Assembly: GCF_000764665.1 (NCBI RefSeq)
Contig: NZ_JRGM01000157.1
Span: forward strand, 1-34,882
DNA length: 34,882 nucleotides
Direction of reading: 5' to 3'
Source of the DNA: Aeromonas lacus
Lineage (GTDB): Bacteria; Pseudomonadota; Gammaproteobacteria; Enterobacterales; Aeromonadaceae
Part shown: in pieces, positions 15,762 to 24,458 of the stretch
Layout: each line of letters begins with the position of its first letter
Position numbering within the stretch: position 1 is the stretch's first letter
Notes under the pieces: model-generated
Database searches by the model: none
The model's input: the letters and a program-made list of their open reading frames with translations, nothing else
What the model was told of the DNA's origin: nothing
Position numbers and translations under genes: made by a program

Positions 15762-16870
15762 TGGATCCCCATATATCGGTAGTAGGCATTGCAGGCCCCT
15801 TCGGAGCTGACCATGCAGCTGCCCATGGGCTGGGTCGGGGTGCAGCCCCGGCCAAAGACTTTGCACTGGTTCGGTTTGGCCAGGCCGCGCAGGATATCGG
15901 CGCACTGGCACGCCTTGTGGTCATCGATGGGGGTTTGATCAAGCTGGAAGTGACGCTCTGCATCGCGCTTGGCAAAGGCATCGCGCAGGCGCAGGGCGGA
16001 GGCGTTGATATCCCCCAGACCTCGCCAGCGAAAGTGCTCGCGGGTCTCGAAAAAGCGCTCGACCAGCCGCTGGGCGGCTTTATTGCCGCTAGCGGTGACG
16101 GCGCGGCTGTACTGCACCTCCAGCGCGTAGCGACCCTCCACCTTCTGGCGCACCATCATCAAGAGCGCCTCCATCACATCCACCGGCTCGAAGCCGCTCA
16201 CCACCACGGGCACCTGATAGCGATCGACGATGGGCAGGTAGATATCGGCGCCGGTGATGACGCTGACGTGAGAGGGGCCGATAAAGGCGTTCACCTTGGC
16301 CACCCCGTCGGCCATCACCGCATGAATGGCGGGCGGCACCAGCACATGGTTGATATGAAACAGCAGATTCTCGACCTCTTGCTCTTCAGCGGCAGCCAGC
16401 AGCGCTGCTGTCATCGGGGTAGAGGTCTCGAAACCGATGGCGCAGAAGACCACGGTTTTCTCAGGGTTCTCACGGGCGATACGCAGGGCATCGAGGGGGT
16501 CATAGACCGGACGGATATCGTTCCCTTTGGCGCGCTGCTGGGCCAGCGTGCCCTTGGATCCCGGCACCCGGATCATGTCCCCCAACGTCACCAGAATGAC
16601 GTTGGGCTGGCTAGCCAGCTCGATGGCCTGATCGATGCGCTCTTTTGGCATGATGCAGACCGGGCAGCCGGGGCCGTGAACGAACTCGATGCTGGCTGGT
16701 AGCAGCTGGTGCAGGCCGTACTTCATGATGGTGTGGGTATGGCCGCCACACACCTCCATCACCCGCAGCGGCTCGGGCAGATCCTTGGCCAGTTCTGTAA
16801 TTTGGGCGGCGAGGGCACGGATCACCTCGGGCTGGCGAAAGCCCTGAAAGAGGTCATTTAAGGTCAGCAT
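15758..16870 (-). CDS. hypD: Hydrogenase maturation protein HypD
   Basis: Iron-sulfur protein that, with HypC, is the scaffold on which the Fe(CN)2CO group is built. Seen here: VCGGHTHTIMKYG with Cys41, GPGCPVCIMP with Cys69 and Cys72, and a C-terminal cysteine-rich part holding the 4Fe-4S cluster (ACQCADILRG, NQCKVFGRGC, GSCMVSSEGACNAYY). At 370 aa the length is usual. It overlaps hypC by seven bases and hypE by four, consistent with one translated unit. Confidence 0.97.
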   Translation of the reverse strand: MLTLNDLFQGFRQPEVIRALAAQITELAKDLPEPLRVMEVCGGHTHTIMKYGLHQLLPASIEFVHGPGCPVCIMPKERIDQAIELASQPNVILVTLGDMIRVPGSKGTLAQQRAKGNDIRPVYDPLDALRIARENPEKTVVFCAIGFETSTPMTAALLAAAEEQEVENLLFHINHVLVPPAIHAVMADGVAKVNAFIGPSHVSVITGADIYLPIVDRYQVPVVVSGFEPVDVMEALLMMVRQKVEGRYALEVQYSRAVTASGNKAAQRLVERFFETREHFRWRGLGDINASALRLRDAFAKRDAERHFQLDQTPIDDHKACQCADILRGLAKPNQCKVFGRGCTPTQPMGSCMVSSEGACNAYYRYMGIQ

Positions 16871-17115
16871 GGCAAGATATCCTGTTTGGGCATCAGGGCC
16901 ACCATCTGGCGGAAGCTCTCGAGGCTGGCCTGCGCCTCCGCTTCGTCAATCTTGCTCATCACAAAGCCGATATGGAGCAGCACATAGTCGCCCACCTGGA
17001 GAGGCTCTTCGAGCAGCATGCAGCTGACGCGCCGCTGCACTCCCAGGGTGTCGACGGTGACGCAGTTGTCTTCGGGGTGCAGCTGCACCACCTGAGAGGG
17101 GATGGATAGACACAT
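16864..17115 (-). CDS. hypC: Hydrogenase maturation chaperone HypC
   Basis: Small OB-fold chaperone, 83 aa, that carries the iron group with HypD and escorts pre-large subunits. It begins MCLSIPSQV; after Met removal Cys2 is the iron ligand. The VGDYVLLHIGFVMSKIDEAEA segment is characteristic of the family. Only one hypC/hybG-type gene is in this window, so it may serve both Hyb and Hyc. The start lies five bases after the hypF stop. Confidence 0.96.
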   Translation of the reverse strand: MCLSIPSQVVQLHPEDNCVTVDTLGVQRRVSCMLLEEPLQVGDYVLLHIGFVMSKIDEAEAQASLESFRQMVALMPKQDILPC

Positions 17116-17120
17116 GGATT

Positions 17121-19559
17121 TCAGGACTCCGACAAGGTGGCACAGCCGGCTGTGGTTGGGCGGTGCGTGGCAATATGGTGGATGGCAAACCAGAGCTGAC
17201 CGGCGGCGATGCCACCGTCATTGAGCGGCAGGGTTTCGCTGGTCAATACCTGCCGACCGGCCGCTTCGAGAGCGGGAACAAGCTGGTCCATCAGCACCCG
17301 GTTTTGAAAGACGCCGCCCCCCAGCGCCACCGGATAGCCGGGGAAGCGCTCGGCCAGGGCAACAACCAGATTGCTGATGGCGCGGATAAAACCGGCAGCC
17401 AGGCTGGCGGTTGAGGTGCCTTGGCGCCGCTCGCTGACAAGGGTATGGATCAGCTCGGCCCACTCGATATGCAGTGGCCCTTCCGCTGATTGGCTGAGAT
17501 CAAAGGCGAGGGGAAAGGGCTGTTCATCGGGTGCCAGCTGCAAGGCAGCCGCCTCCAGCAAGAGCCCCGCTTCGCCCTCGTAATCCGGGGTATCGATCAC
17601 CCCCAACAGAGCCGCCACCGCATCGAACAGCCGACCGATGGAGCTGGTGTAGGGGGCGTTGCGACCGAGATGCCAGAGCTGGTGCAGGTTGCTGATCCGC
17701 TTAAGGGGCAGTTGCTTGATCAACGGAATATCGAGGGCACTGATCTGCTCAGGGCTGTGCGATTCAAACAGCAGCCCCAGCAGCTGACGTACTGGCTCGC
17801 GGATGGCCGCTTCGCCGCCGATCAGCTTGAAGGGGGCAAGGTGGGCAACCCGCTCAAATCCCTGAACGTCTGCAATCAGCAGCTCGCCGCCCCAGAGGGT
17901 GCCGTCATCGCCAAGGCCGGTGCCATCGAAGGCAACACCCAGCACCGGGCCCGTGATGTTGTGCTCGGCCATCACCCCCAGCAGGTGGGCGTGATGGTGC
18001 TGCACCTCGAGATGGGTTGCACCTTGATTCTGGCAATAGTTTTTGGCCCACTGATGGCTGAGATAGCCCGAGTGGCGATCCGACACCAGCACTTCGGGGT
18101 TGAGATCGTAGAGTTCGCGAAAGGTGGCCAGGGTCTGCTCGAAGTGCTCCTGCATTGGCAGGCTGTGCAGATCGCCGATATAGGGGCTGTAGATGCGCTG
18201 GCGGCCGAAGGCGAGCGCCAGCTGGTTCTTCTGCTGCGCTCCGACTGCCAAGAGCGGCGCCTTGACCGCCTCTTGCAGGCTGGGGGTGCAGGGGGCATAG
18301 CCCCGGGCGAGGCGCAACGTCTGGCGCCGCCCGCCCGCCCACTGCACCAGACTGTCGTCGCACGGGTGCAGGATAGGTCGGTTGTGATCCAGGATGCCGT
18401 CAATCTCGCTGCCGAGTTCCCTGACTACTGCCTCACAGTCGATCAGGATCGGGCTGCCGCGACCATTGGCGCTGGTGGCCACCAGCGACATGGCACAGGC
18501 GTCCAGCAGCAACTGGTGCAGCGGGGTATAGGGGAGCATGACGCCAAGGTAGGGGATGCCGGGGGCTATCCCCTCGGCCAGCGGCGCGGTTGTCAGTAGG
18601 GATTCTGAGAGCCGATCATCGTTAATGCGCTTGCGTAGCAAGGTAATGGGTCTGGCCTGAGAGGCGAGCAGTTTCCACTCTTCTGCGCTGCCGGTGACAT
18701 GCAATTTGGCCTCGGCAAGGGAGCCCATCATCACCGCCAGCGGCTTGCGCGCGCGCCGCTTGAGCTGGCGAAGCCGTACCACGGCGGACTCGCTGCGGGC
18801 ATCACACATCAGGTGATACCCCCCCATCCCCTTGACCGCGATAAGCTTGCCCGCTTGCAGGGCGATGGCGGCGGCCTGCAGGGCATCCTCGCGCTCGGCC
18901 AGCGCATCGCCGAGGCCGCTGCGCCAGCTGAGATGGGGTCCGCACACGGGGCAGCTCACCGGCTGGGCGTGGTAGCGTCTGTCCAGCGGGTTTTCATAGG
19001 CCGCCGCGCAGCGCGGGCACATGGCAAAGTCAGCCATGGCGGTGTGGGGGCGGTCGTAGGGGAGGCGGCGGATGATGGTGTAGCGCGGGCCGCAGTGGGT
19101 GCAGTTGGTAAAGGGGTAGTGGTGGTGGCGATCCGCGGGGTTGGCCACGTCCGTGGCGCATGCCTCGCACATTCCCTGATCCGGCGAGATGGCGACCGTG
19201 GCGGCGCTCTGCTGCTGGCTGGCTTTAATTCGAAACTGGCTATGAAATTGGCCATCGAAGTCGGGATCATGAGTGAGGGGCAGTTCCCGCTCGCTGAAGT
19301 GATCGATGCGGCTCAGCGGCGGCGCCAGTTCCCGCAGTTCGCGAGCAAAGCTGGCTAGCTGCTCAGGCGATCCTTCGGCACCGATGGTGACGCCATTGGC
19401 GTCGTTCAACACATAACCGGCAAGGCCGTGGCGCAGTGCCAGCCCATAGACGAAGGGGCGAAAGCCGACCCCCTGTACGATGCCGTCGATATGAAATTCG
19501 CGGCGCAGCAGGTTGGCCACAGGATTGGAAGAGCCAGAGGGGGCGGTGACAGCGCTCAT
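17121..19559 (-). CDS. hypF: Carbamoyltransferase HypF
   Basis: Takes carbamoyl phosphate and ATP and transfers the carbamoyl group to HypE, the first step of cyanide ligand synthesis. Domains in order over 812 aa: acylphosphatase-like (about 20-110, with the QGVGFRPFVYGLA motif), two zinc fingers (Cys131/134 with 153/156, and Cys181/184 with 203/206), a YrdC-like adenylation domain, and the C-terminal Kae1-like transferase (HHHAHLLGVMAEH, GVAFDGTGLGDDGTLWGGE, LGGGVFQNRVLM). The length is slightly above the usual 750. Its ATG sits within the selB stop (ATGA overlap). In E. coli hypF is in a separate operon; here it heads the hyp genes. Confidence 0.97.
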   Translation of the reverse strand: MSAVTAPSGSSNPVANLLRREFHIDGIVQGVGFRPFVYGLALRHGLAGYVLNDANGVTIGAEGSPEQLASFARELRELAPPLSRIDHFSERELPLTHDPDFDGQFHSQFRIKASQQQSAATVAISPDQGMCEACATDVANPADRHHHYPFTNCTHCGPRYTIIRRLPYDRPHTAMADFAMCPRCAAAYENPLDRRYHAQPVSCPVCGPHLSWRSGLGDALAEREDALQAAAIALQAGKLIAVKGMGGYHLMCDARSESAVVRLRQLKRRARKPLAVMMGSLAEAKLHVTGSAEEWKLLASQARPITLLRKRINDDRLSESLLTTAPLAEGIAPGIPYLGVMLPYTPLHQLLLDACAMSLVATSANGRGSPILIDCEAVVRELGSEIDGILDHNRPILHPCDDSLVQWAGGRRQTLRLARGYAPCTPSLQEAVKAPLLAVGAQQKNQLALAFGRQRIYSPYIGDLHSLPMQEHFEQTLATFRELYDLNPEVLVSDRHSGYLSHQWAKNYCQNQGATHLEVQHHHAHLLGVMAEHNITGPVLGVAFDGTGLGDDGTLWGGELLIADVQGFERVAHLAPFKLIGGEAAIREPVRQLLGLLFESHSPEQISALDIPLIKQLPLKRISNLHQLWHLGRNAPYTSSIGRLFDAVAALLGVIDTPDYEGEAGLLLEAAALQLAPDEQPFPLAFDLSQSAEGPLHIEWAELIHTLVSERRQGTSTASLAAGFIRAISNLVVALAERFPGYPVALGGGVFQNRVLMDQLVPALEAAGRQVLTSETLPLNDGGIAAGQLWFAIHHIATHRPTTAGCATLSES

Positions 19560-21451
19560 GCCGGCTCCATCTCATCTTGAGTCTGCGGCAAACGCAGCAC
19601 CCGGCGCTCGTTCTCCTCGCGTCGTACCCAGCCATCCATCTCCATGCGCAGGCAGAACGGAATGGCGTATTTACGCGACAAACCGGTGATCTCCTTTAAG
19701 GATGACATGTCGATCAGATCTCCCACCTGCTGGCCCGCCAGCACGGCGGCGACCATCTGGTTGTAAAGCTCGGCGTCGTAGTAGATGGGGCCATCGAGCT
19801 GCACCAGATACTTGAGTCGCGCCAGATTGCGCAGCTGCTTTTGCAGGGCGCCTTTTTGTAGCAAGCCCTGCTGCAGGGCCGCGGGCAGCTTGCGGATGAT
19901 AAAGGGATCCAGCTCCACGCCGCCGGGGCCCAGTTTACCGGGCTCGTAACCCTCCTTGCCTTGATCTCGCACCACCTTGAGTACCAGCTGCGCCTCTTCT
20001 CCCAGATCATCTTCCGACTCGCCGCTACCCGGTTGCCACTTGTCATGGTGCAGGCGAACAAGCTGCTCGCTCTTGAGCTGCTGGAGCAGGGCCTGAATGA
20101 CCGGCAGGGCGATACCAAAGCGGGTCGCCAGCTCTGCGGCACTAAGGGGTTCACTTTTCAGCGTGGCAAGCAGTTGATCGCGGCTTTGAGCCAGCCAGTG
20201 GTTATCCAGCAGCCAGTCACCGAGAGGGGTGACCTGCTCGGGCTGCTGGTCAAAGCGGCTGGCCAGCACATAGCCGTTGAGCCCCAACTGCAGGGTGGCG
20301 GGGTTGTAGCGCACCAGTTCATCAGGCAGTTCGCCAAGCAGGGCGTGCAGCGCCTTGCGTCTGGCGGGGTGGATATCGCCGCACCAGACGATGCGGGCGC
20401 CGTGCAGCAGTTCACTGCTGCCGTGACGAATGATGGCTAGCGGCTGGCCGAAGAAGCAGGGGATGGGGCTGGCAAAGATCAGCCGCGCCAGCCGGGAGTC
20501 CTTGATGGGCACGAAACGGGCCCGCCCATGCCAGCTGCCGAGGGCCACTTCGACCTCCTTGTTGTGCAGAGAGGGGCGTAGCGCCTTGGCGCTCAGGCTC
20601 TCGCCGTTGAGCCGCACGATAAGGTGCGTCGCCGCCTCGCACTGGCCAGCTGCGCTGGTAAGGCAGTGACCGCGGGCCACCTCCTTGTGGGGCACTTTTT
20701 TCAGGCCCACCGCCACCCGACAGACTGCGCCAATTTCCTCGACGCTCTGGTGATAGGCCTGCAGGGAGCGCACCTGCACCTCCCGATCGGCGGGGTAGAG
20801 GCGCAGCTTGTCCCCCACCTTGAGGCTGCCCTGCTGCAAGGTGCCGGTGAGCACGGTACCGGTGCCATTGGCGGTAAAGACTCTGTCTACATACAGTCGC
20901 GGGGAGCCCTGTTCGCGGGCAGCGTGCGATGCTGGCAGATCGGCAAGCTGGCGCACGATGGCGGCGTGCAGGGCGGTCATATTGGCACCGGTTTTGGCGC
21001 TGACGCTGACGATATCGGGCACCATGCCGCTCTCGTCCATCACCCGCTCCAGCAGGCTCTCTTCCAACAGCAAAAGCTCGTCGGGGGAGACCAGATCGCA
21101 CTTGTTGATGCAGACCAAGAGGCGCGGCACCCCCATCGCCTTGAGCAGGCGCAGGTGATCGCCGGTCATCGGCATCCACCCCTCGTCGGCGGCAATCACC
21201 AGCAGCACCAGATCCAGACTCCAGAGCCCCGCCACCATGTTGCGGATATAGCGCTCGTGGCCGGGCACATCGATGACGCCTATGGTGTTGCCCTGACCAT
21301 CGTCGAAGTGGGCAAAGCCGAGATCCTGGGTCATGCCGATGGCCTGCTCGTGGGCGCGGGCGGTGGTGATGCCGGTGAGGGCCTTGATCAGCAGGGTCTT
21401 ACCGTGATCCACGTGGCCGGCAAGCCCGATAACGGCGCGATAGGGAGTCAT
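19556..21451 (-). CDS. selB: Selenocysteine-specific elongation factor SelB
   Basis: GTPase that brings Sec-tRNA to UGA codons marked by a SECIS hairpin. The G domain has GLAGHVDHGKT (residues 9-19), VIDVPGHERYIRNM, NKCD and SAKTG. Later parts are EF-Tu-like domains and a C-terminal winged-helix region that ends with the family-typical GLSRKYAIPF. The length, 631 aa, is close to E. coli SelB (about 614). ATG 21451 has GAGGAG about ten bases upstream, four bases after the selA stop; an earlier ATG at 21484 overlaps selA and is less likely. The switch I stretch is unusual: EQAIGMTQDLGFAHF where most SelB proteins have KRG(I/M)TI(D/E)LG. Confidence 0.9.
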   Translation of the reverse strand: MTPYRAVIGLAGHVDHGKTLLIKALTGITTARAHEQAIGMTQDLGFAHFDDGQGNTIGVIDVPGHERYIRNMVAGLWSLDLVLLVIAADEGWMPMTGDHLRLLKAMGVPRLLVCINKCDLVSPDELLLLEESLLERVMDESGMVPDIVSVSAKTGANMTALHAAIVRQLADLPASHAAREQGSPRLYVDRVFTANGTGTVLTGTLQQGSLKVGDKLRLYPADREVQVRSLQAYHQSVEEIGAVCRVAVGLKKVPHKEVARGHCLTSAAGQCEAATHLIVRLNGESLSAKALRPSLHNKEVEVALGSWHGRARFVPIKDSRLARLIFASPIPCFFGQPLAIIRHGSSELLHGARIVWCGDIHPARRKALHALLGELPDELVRYNPATLQLGLNGYVLASRFDQQPEQVTPLGDWLLDNHWLAQSRDQLLATLKSEPLSAAELATRFGIALPVIQALLQQLKSEQLVRLHHDKWQPGSGESEDDLGEEAQLVLKVVRDQGKEGYEPGKLGPGGVELDPFIIRKLPAALQQGLLQKGALQKQLRNLARLKYLVQLDGPIYYDAELYNQMVAAVLAGQQVGDLIDMSSLKEITGLSRKYAIPFCLRMEMDGWVRREENERRVLRLPQTQDEMEPA

Positions 21452-21455
21452 GGGA

Positions 21456-22934
21456 TCAGGACTCCTCGGTCGCATTTGTTGCATTGAACGGGGCGGGCAG
21501 CAGCAACTCCTTGAGTTGGGCGGTCAGCAGTTCCATCTCGGTCGGCAGCAGGGTCGCCATATTGAGCAGCACCTTCTGCTGGCGCACGGTGGCAATCACC
21601 GGCACGGGGAGTTCCCGCAGGGCATCGAGCAACTGTTGGGCAGGGCGCGGGTCTGTGCATTCGAGCGCAGGCGCGGGGTAGAACTCGTCCGGCAGGGTGC
21701 CGCCACCCACCACCAGCTGGGCGGGAACCGGCACAAAGCAGCCGGGCAGGGCTTCCATCAGCTGGGAGGCTCTGGCCTGCATGGCGGCCGGGTTGCTCAA
21801 GGTGCGCTGGGCAATGCCCTCACCGATGGGAGATTTGTTGAGCTTGTGGATGAGCAGGCGTTCGAGCAGGGAGTAGACGATGCGGCTCGGGCGGAAGGTG
21901 CGCATCATGGGGTGTTTTTCCAGCCGCTTGATAAGGTCGCTGCGGCCGCTGATGATGCCCGATTGCGGGCCCCCCAAGAGCTTGTCACCGGAGTAGCAGA
22001 CCAGATCCGCCCCCGCCTTGATGTACTGGCGCACCGAGGTTTCATCCGGCGCAAACTCTTCGCTGGTCAAGCCTGACCCCTGATCTACCGCCAGCACCAC
22101 GTGCTCGGGCAGGGCGCGGGCCACCTCGCCGATATCGGGGGATTCGGTAAAGCCGCGAATGGCGAAATTGGATCTGTGCACCATCAGCACCAGCGCGGTC
22201 TGATCGGTGATGGCATCAAGGTAATCTTTGGCGGTAGTGATATTGGTAGTGCCCACCTCCACCAGTTTGGCGCCGGAGAGCGCCAGAATGTCGGGAATGC
22301 GAAAACCGCCGCCAATCTGGATCTGCTCGCCCCGCGAGACGATCACCTCGCGCCCCTTTGCCACCTCCTGCAGCAGCAAAAAGAGCGAAGCGGCATTGTT
22401 GTTGACCACCAGCGAATCCTCGGCCTGGGTGAGGCAGCCGAGCAGGGGGGCAATCAGCCCCTTGCGCCCGCCGCGCTTGCCGGTGGCGAGATCCAGCTCC
22501 AGATTGTTGTAACCGGTGTTGAGGTCGCGCACCTCGTCCCACAGATCGGCACTTAACGGCGAGCGCCCCAGATTGGTGTGCACCAGGGTGCCGGTCGCGT
22601 TGATCACCCGGGTTTGACGCTGGCGCAGCTGCTGTTGGCAACGCTTGGCAATCAGCACCTCGATCTGCTCGGGGGCAACCCCATGCTGGCGAAAATCGTC
22701 GCTCTGGCGCAGTTCACTCAGGGTGTCGCGCACCGCCTGAGTCACCAGCGGGCGGCTTAGCGCATTGATAAAACCGGCGAGAAAGGGTTGCTGCAGCAGC
22801 TGTTCCACTTGCGGCAAACGGCGCGTGTGTTGCTGGCTGGGCTGTTGCTCTGAATCTGGCCGTGAATCGTCGGCAGCCGGACCTGGTGCGGGCTGGCGGT
22901 GGGGGATGGCTGGCGCGTGAGACGGGTTCGGCAT
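21456..22934 (-). CDS. selA: L-seryl-tRNA(Sec) selenium transferase SelA
   Basis: PLP enzyme that converts seryl-tRNA(Sec) to selenocysteinyl-tRNA(Sec) with selenophosphate. The core shows INATGTLVHTNLGRSPL, VVNNNAASLFLLL, IVSRGEQIQIGGGFRIPD, VEVGTTN and SGDKLLGGPQSGI, in which Lys318 binds PLP. Length from ATG 22934 is 492 aa. E. coli SelA is about 463, and the excess is a low-complexity Pro/Gln/Ser-rich N-terminus (about residues 1-37), so the true start could be further downstream. The frame stays open upstream to 23150 but that part does not look coded and no good binding site is seen at either start. The protein is divergent from E. coli SelA. It lies four bases upstream of selB. Confidence 0.92.
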   Translation of the reverse strand: MPNPSHAPAIPHRQPAPGPAADDSRPDSEQQPSQQHTRRLPQVEQLLQQPFLAGFINALSRPLVTQAVRDTLSELRQSDDFRQHGVAPEQIEVLIAKRCQQQLRQRQTRVINATGTLVHTNLGRSPLSADLWDEVRDLNTGYNNLELDLATGKRGGRKGLIAPLLGCLTQAEDSLVVNNNAASLFLLLQEVAKGREVIVSRGEQIQIGGGFRIPDILALSGAKLVEVGTTNITTAKDYLDAITDQTALVLMVHRSNFAIRGFTESPDIGEVARALPEHVVLAVDQGSGLTSEEFAPDETSVRQYIKAGADLVCYSGDKLLGGPQSGIISGRSDLIKRLEKHPMMRTFRPSRIVYSLLERLLIHKLNKSPIGEGIAQRTLSNPAAMQARASQLMEALPGCFVPVPAQLVVGGGTLPDEFYPAPALECTDPRPAQQLLDALRELPVPVIATVRQQKVLLNMATLLPTEMELLTAQLKELLLPAPFNATNATEES

Positions 22935-23249
22935 GGGATTACCAGTGCAGTGCGTGGGTTCGGGATGCGCACCGGTTTGCCGATAGAGAGGCCGAGCTGA
23001 CGGGTTATGGCACTGCTGGCGATTTGCGGATAACTGCAAACTGGGTGCATAAATGAGCGGGTGTAAATTAATGCTGCATCGATGCTGATAAATTAATTTT
23101 TGGCCAGCGAGATAACCTGAGTTCGGATTATATTGGCAAGCGGCAAGCACCTTTTACTAAGGTATTCTTTCAAACATATTGAACAAACGATGAAAATAAA
23201 ACTCGGGCAGATAAACTCAACGAGAGAGTATTTGTTCAATAGATAAATT
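22935..23249 (-). other. Selenium operon leader region between selC and selA
   Basis: About 315 bases without a convincing gene. The part next to selC (about 23040-23249) is clearly AT-rich compared with its surroundings and holds an 11-bp inverted repeat. The part next to selA (22935-23040) is GC-rich and open in the selA frame. No clear promoter or terminator can be named; selA may be transcribed from selC or from its own promoter here. Confidence 0.5.
23177..23241. repeat. 11-bp inverted repeat just downstream of selC
   Basis: TATTGAACAAA (23177-23187) and TTTGTTCAATA (23231-23241) are perfect reverse complements separated by 43 bases. The outer arm ends nine bases from the CCA end of tRNA-Sec. 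The loop is too long for a normal terminator. It could be a recombinase or regulator site, or the scar of an element that used the tRNA gene as its attachment site. Confidence 0.6.
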
Positions 23250-23341
23250 TGGCGGAAGAGGCAGGAATCGAACCTGCCAAAGCCTTCTCGGCTCACATCG
23301 GTTTTGAAGACCGAGGAGGCCACCAGACCCCATCAACTTCC
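23250..23341 (-). tRNA. selC: tRNA-Sec (anticodon TCA)
   Basis: The minus strand reads GGAAG at the 5' end, a six-pair D stem (GGGGTC/GGCCTC with G-T pairs), a five-pair anticodon stem TCGGT/ACCGA around loop CTTCAAA (anticodon TCA, reads UGA), a long variable arm (GAGCC-gaga-AGGCTT) and a T arm GCAGG-TTCGATT-CCTGC, then encoded CCA. These are the marks of bacterial tRNA-Sec. The total is 92 nt including CCA, three shorter than E. coli. The odd point is the acceptor stem: five pairs form (GGAAG/CTTCC), but the next 5' bases TTG face only TC, so the expected eight pairs are not reached. It lies between the hyc operon and selA. Confidence 0.93.
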
Positions 23342-23353
23342 GTAACGGTCGCC

Positions 23354-23382
23354 ATTTTGTGGCAAATTTCTGTGACTGGCAA
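23354..23382 (-). promoter_or_regulatory. Sigma70-like promoter of selC
   Basis: On the minus strand TTGCCA (plus positions 23377-23382) and CAAAAT (23354-23359) lie 17 bases apart, matching five and four bases of the sigma70 hexamers. The tRNA begins 12 bases after the -10, leaving a short leader. The GC-rich bases after the -10 (GGCGACCG) resemble the discriminator of stable-RNA promoters. Confidence 0.5.
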
Positions 23383-23467
23383 CGCTTTTTTTGTGATAAA
23401 AAAGCGAGGGTTAGCGTTTTTTGAAAAAATCAAAGAACCTTGTTTTATATCAAATTCAGCACAATTA

Positions 23468-23495
23468 GCCCGATGTTTTTAATTTAACATCGGGC
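23468..23495 (-). terminator. Hairpin after hycI
   Basis: GCCCGATGTT (23468-23477) and AACATCGGGC (23486-23495) form a perfect ten-pair stem with an eight-base AT loop, about 60 bases past the hycI stop. The bases after the stem on the minus strand (TAATTGTG) are not a clean T-run, so it may act as a weak terminator or mRNA-end stabiliser before selC. Confidence 0.65.
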
Positions 23496-23553
23496 CCCGG
23501 TCACATTGCTGGAACTGTCGGTCAATAACGGTCGTTAACAACTCGATAAATAG

Positions 23554-24045
23554 TTATCGCTCGGCGTTGGCAATATTCCACTGGTCCAATTGTTCTATTA
23601 ACAAGCTGGTATCTTTGGCGGCATCAAGATGCTGATAAAGATAATCCATCGCCTCGCTCACCATCTCGGTCATCGGGAAGGAGAACGCCACGATGGCCGG
23701 TTGTACCCCGACAAAGATCACCTCTGGGACAAAGGTCTTGAGCTCGTCGATCAGGAAATTGAGCGGCATATTGTGAGTCGAGAAGATAAACATCTCGGCG
23801 ATGGTCTCGGGGGGGATCACCTGCAGGGTGCCCGCCTTCTCGCCGATCTCGGCGGCATCCACCAGCACCACCCGCTCCGGTTGCAGCTCCCGCACCTTAT
23901 AGACCACATTTTCCGGCGCGATGCCGCCGTCGATGTGGATCCAACCGGGCAGGGGGATGGCTTGCAGCTTGTCGGCGAGATAAGGGCCGGCACCGTCGTC
24001 CCCCATCATGGCATTGCCCACGGTCAACACGAGATTGCAGCCCAT
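23554..24045 (-). CDS. hycI: Hydrogenase-3 maturation endopeptidase HycI
   Basis: Protease that removes the C-terminal tail of pre-HycE after nickel insertion. The start [21 protein letters not shown] carries the first acidic metal ligand (Asp16 or Asp17), Asp63 lies in VLVDAAEIG and His91 in STHNMPL, matching the family pattern Asp16-Asp62-His90. The length, 163 aa, is near that of E. coli HycI (about 156). Its ATG shares a base with the hycH stop. It is the last hyc gene. Confidence 0.95.
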   Translation of the reverse strand: MGCNLVLTVGNAMMGDDGAGPYLADKLQAIPLPGWIHIDGGIAPENVVYKVRELQPERVVLVDAAEIGEKAGTLQVIPPETIAEMFIFSTHNMPLNFLIDELKTFVPEVIFVGVQPAIVAFSFPMTEMVSEAMDYLYQHLDAAKDTSLLIEQLDQWNIANAER

Positions 24046-24458
24046 CAGCGGCTCCTTACCATCAGGTACATATGGGGGTCGTTATAGAGGGCGGTGAGCT
24101 GATCCATAAAGGTGTTGGTCCAGTTCAGCTCTTGCTCGTTCAGCACATTGTCGGCCTTGCGCAGCCGGTCGAAGGCACAGGCCAGCATATGGCAGTGCTC
24201 GCGATAGATGGTGATCTCGCCAAAGGTGAGAAACCCCTCCATCTTGCGGCGGGCTTCGCTGCCCGCCTCCAGTTTCGCTACCCAGTCGCGATAACCCGCC
24301 AGCGGGCAGATCAGATCGGCGCTCAGGCAATCGACAATGCCGAGGTGATGGCCAATAGCGAGGCTGTAGTACATCACCTCTTTCGCCTCTTCCGGCACAT
24401 CGAACTGTTCGTCGACAAACTTGCGCGAGAGGCGATAGAAGAAGACCTTGTCAGCCAT
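24045..24458 (-). CDS. hycH: Formate hydrogenlyase maturation protein HycH
   Basis: Small soluble protein, 137 aa, needed for assembly of the formate hydrogenlyase large subunit in E. coli; its exact action is not well known. It resembles HycH/HyfJ through [25 protein letters not shown] and [16 protein letters not shown] 24458 follows AAGGAGAGG and overlaps hycG by eight bases. The longer frame up to 24578 overlaps hycG and is not supported. Confidence 0.93.
   Translation of the reverse strand: MADKVFFYRLSRKFVDEQFDVPEEAKEVMYYSLAIGHHLGIVDCLSADLICPLAGYRDWVAKLEAGSEARRKMEGFLTFGEITIYREHCHMLACAFDRLRKADNVLNEQELNWTNTFMDQLTALYNDPHMYLMVRSR

Noticed and set aside
23093..23323. Minus-strand 76-codon frame across selC
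   Set aside because: It runs through the tRNA gene and the AT-rich region and has no coding features.
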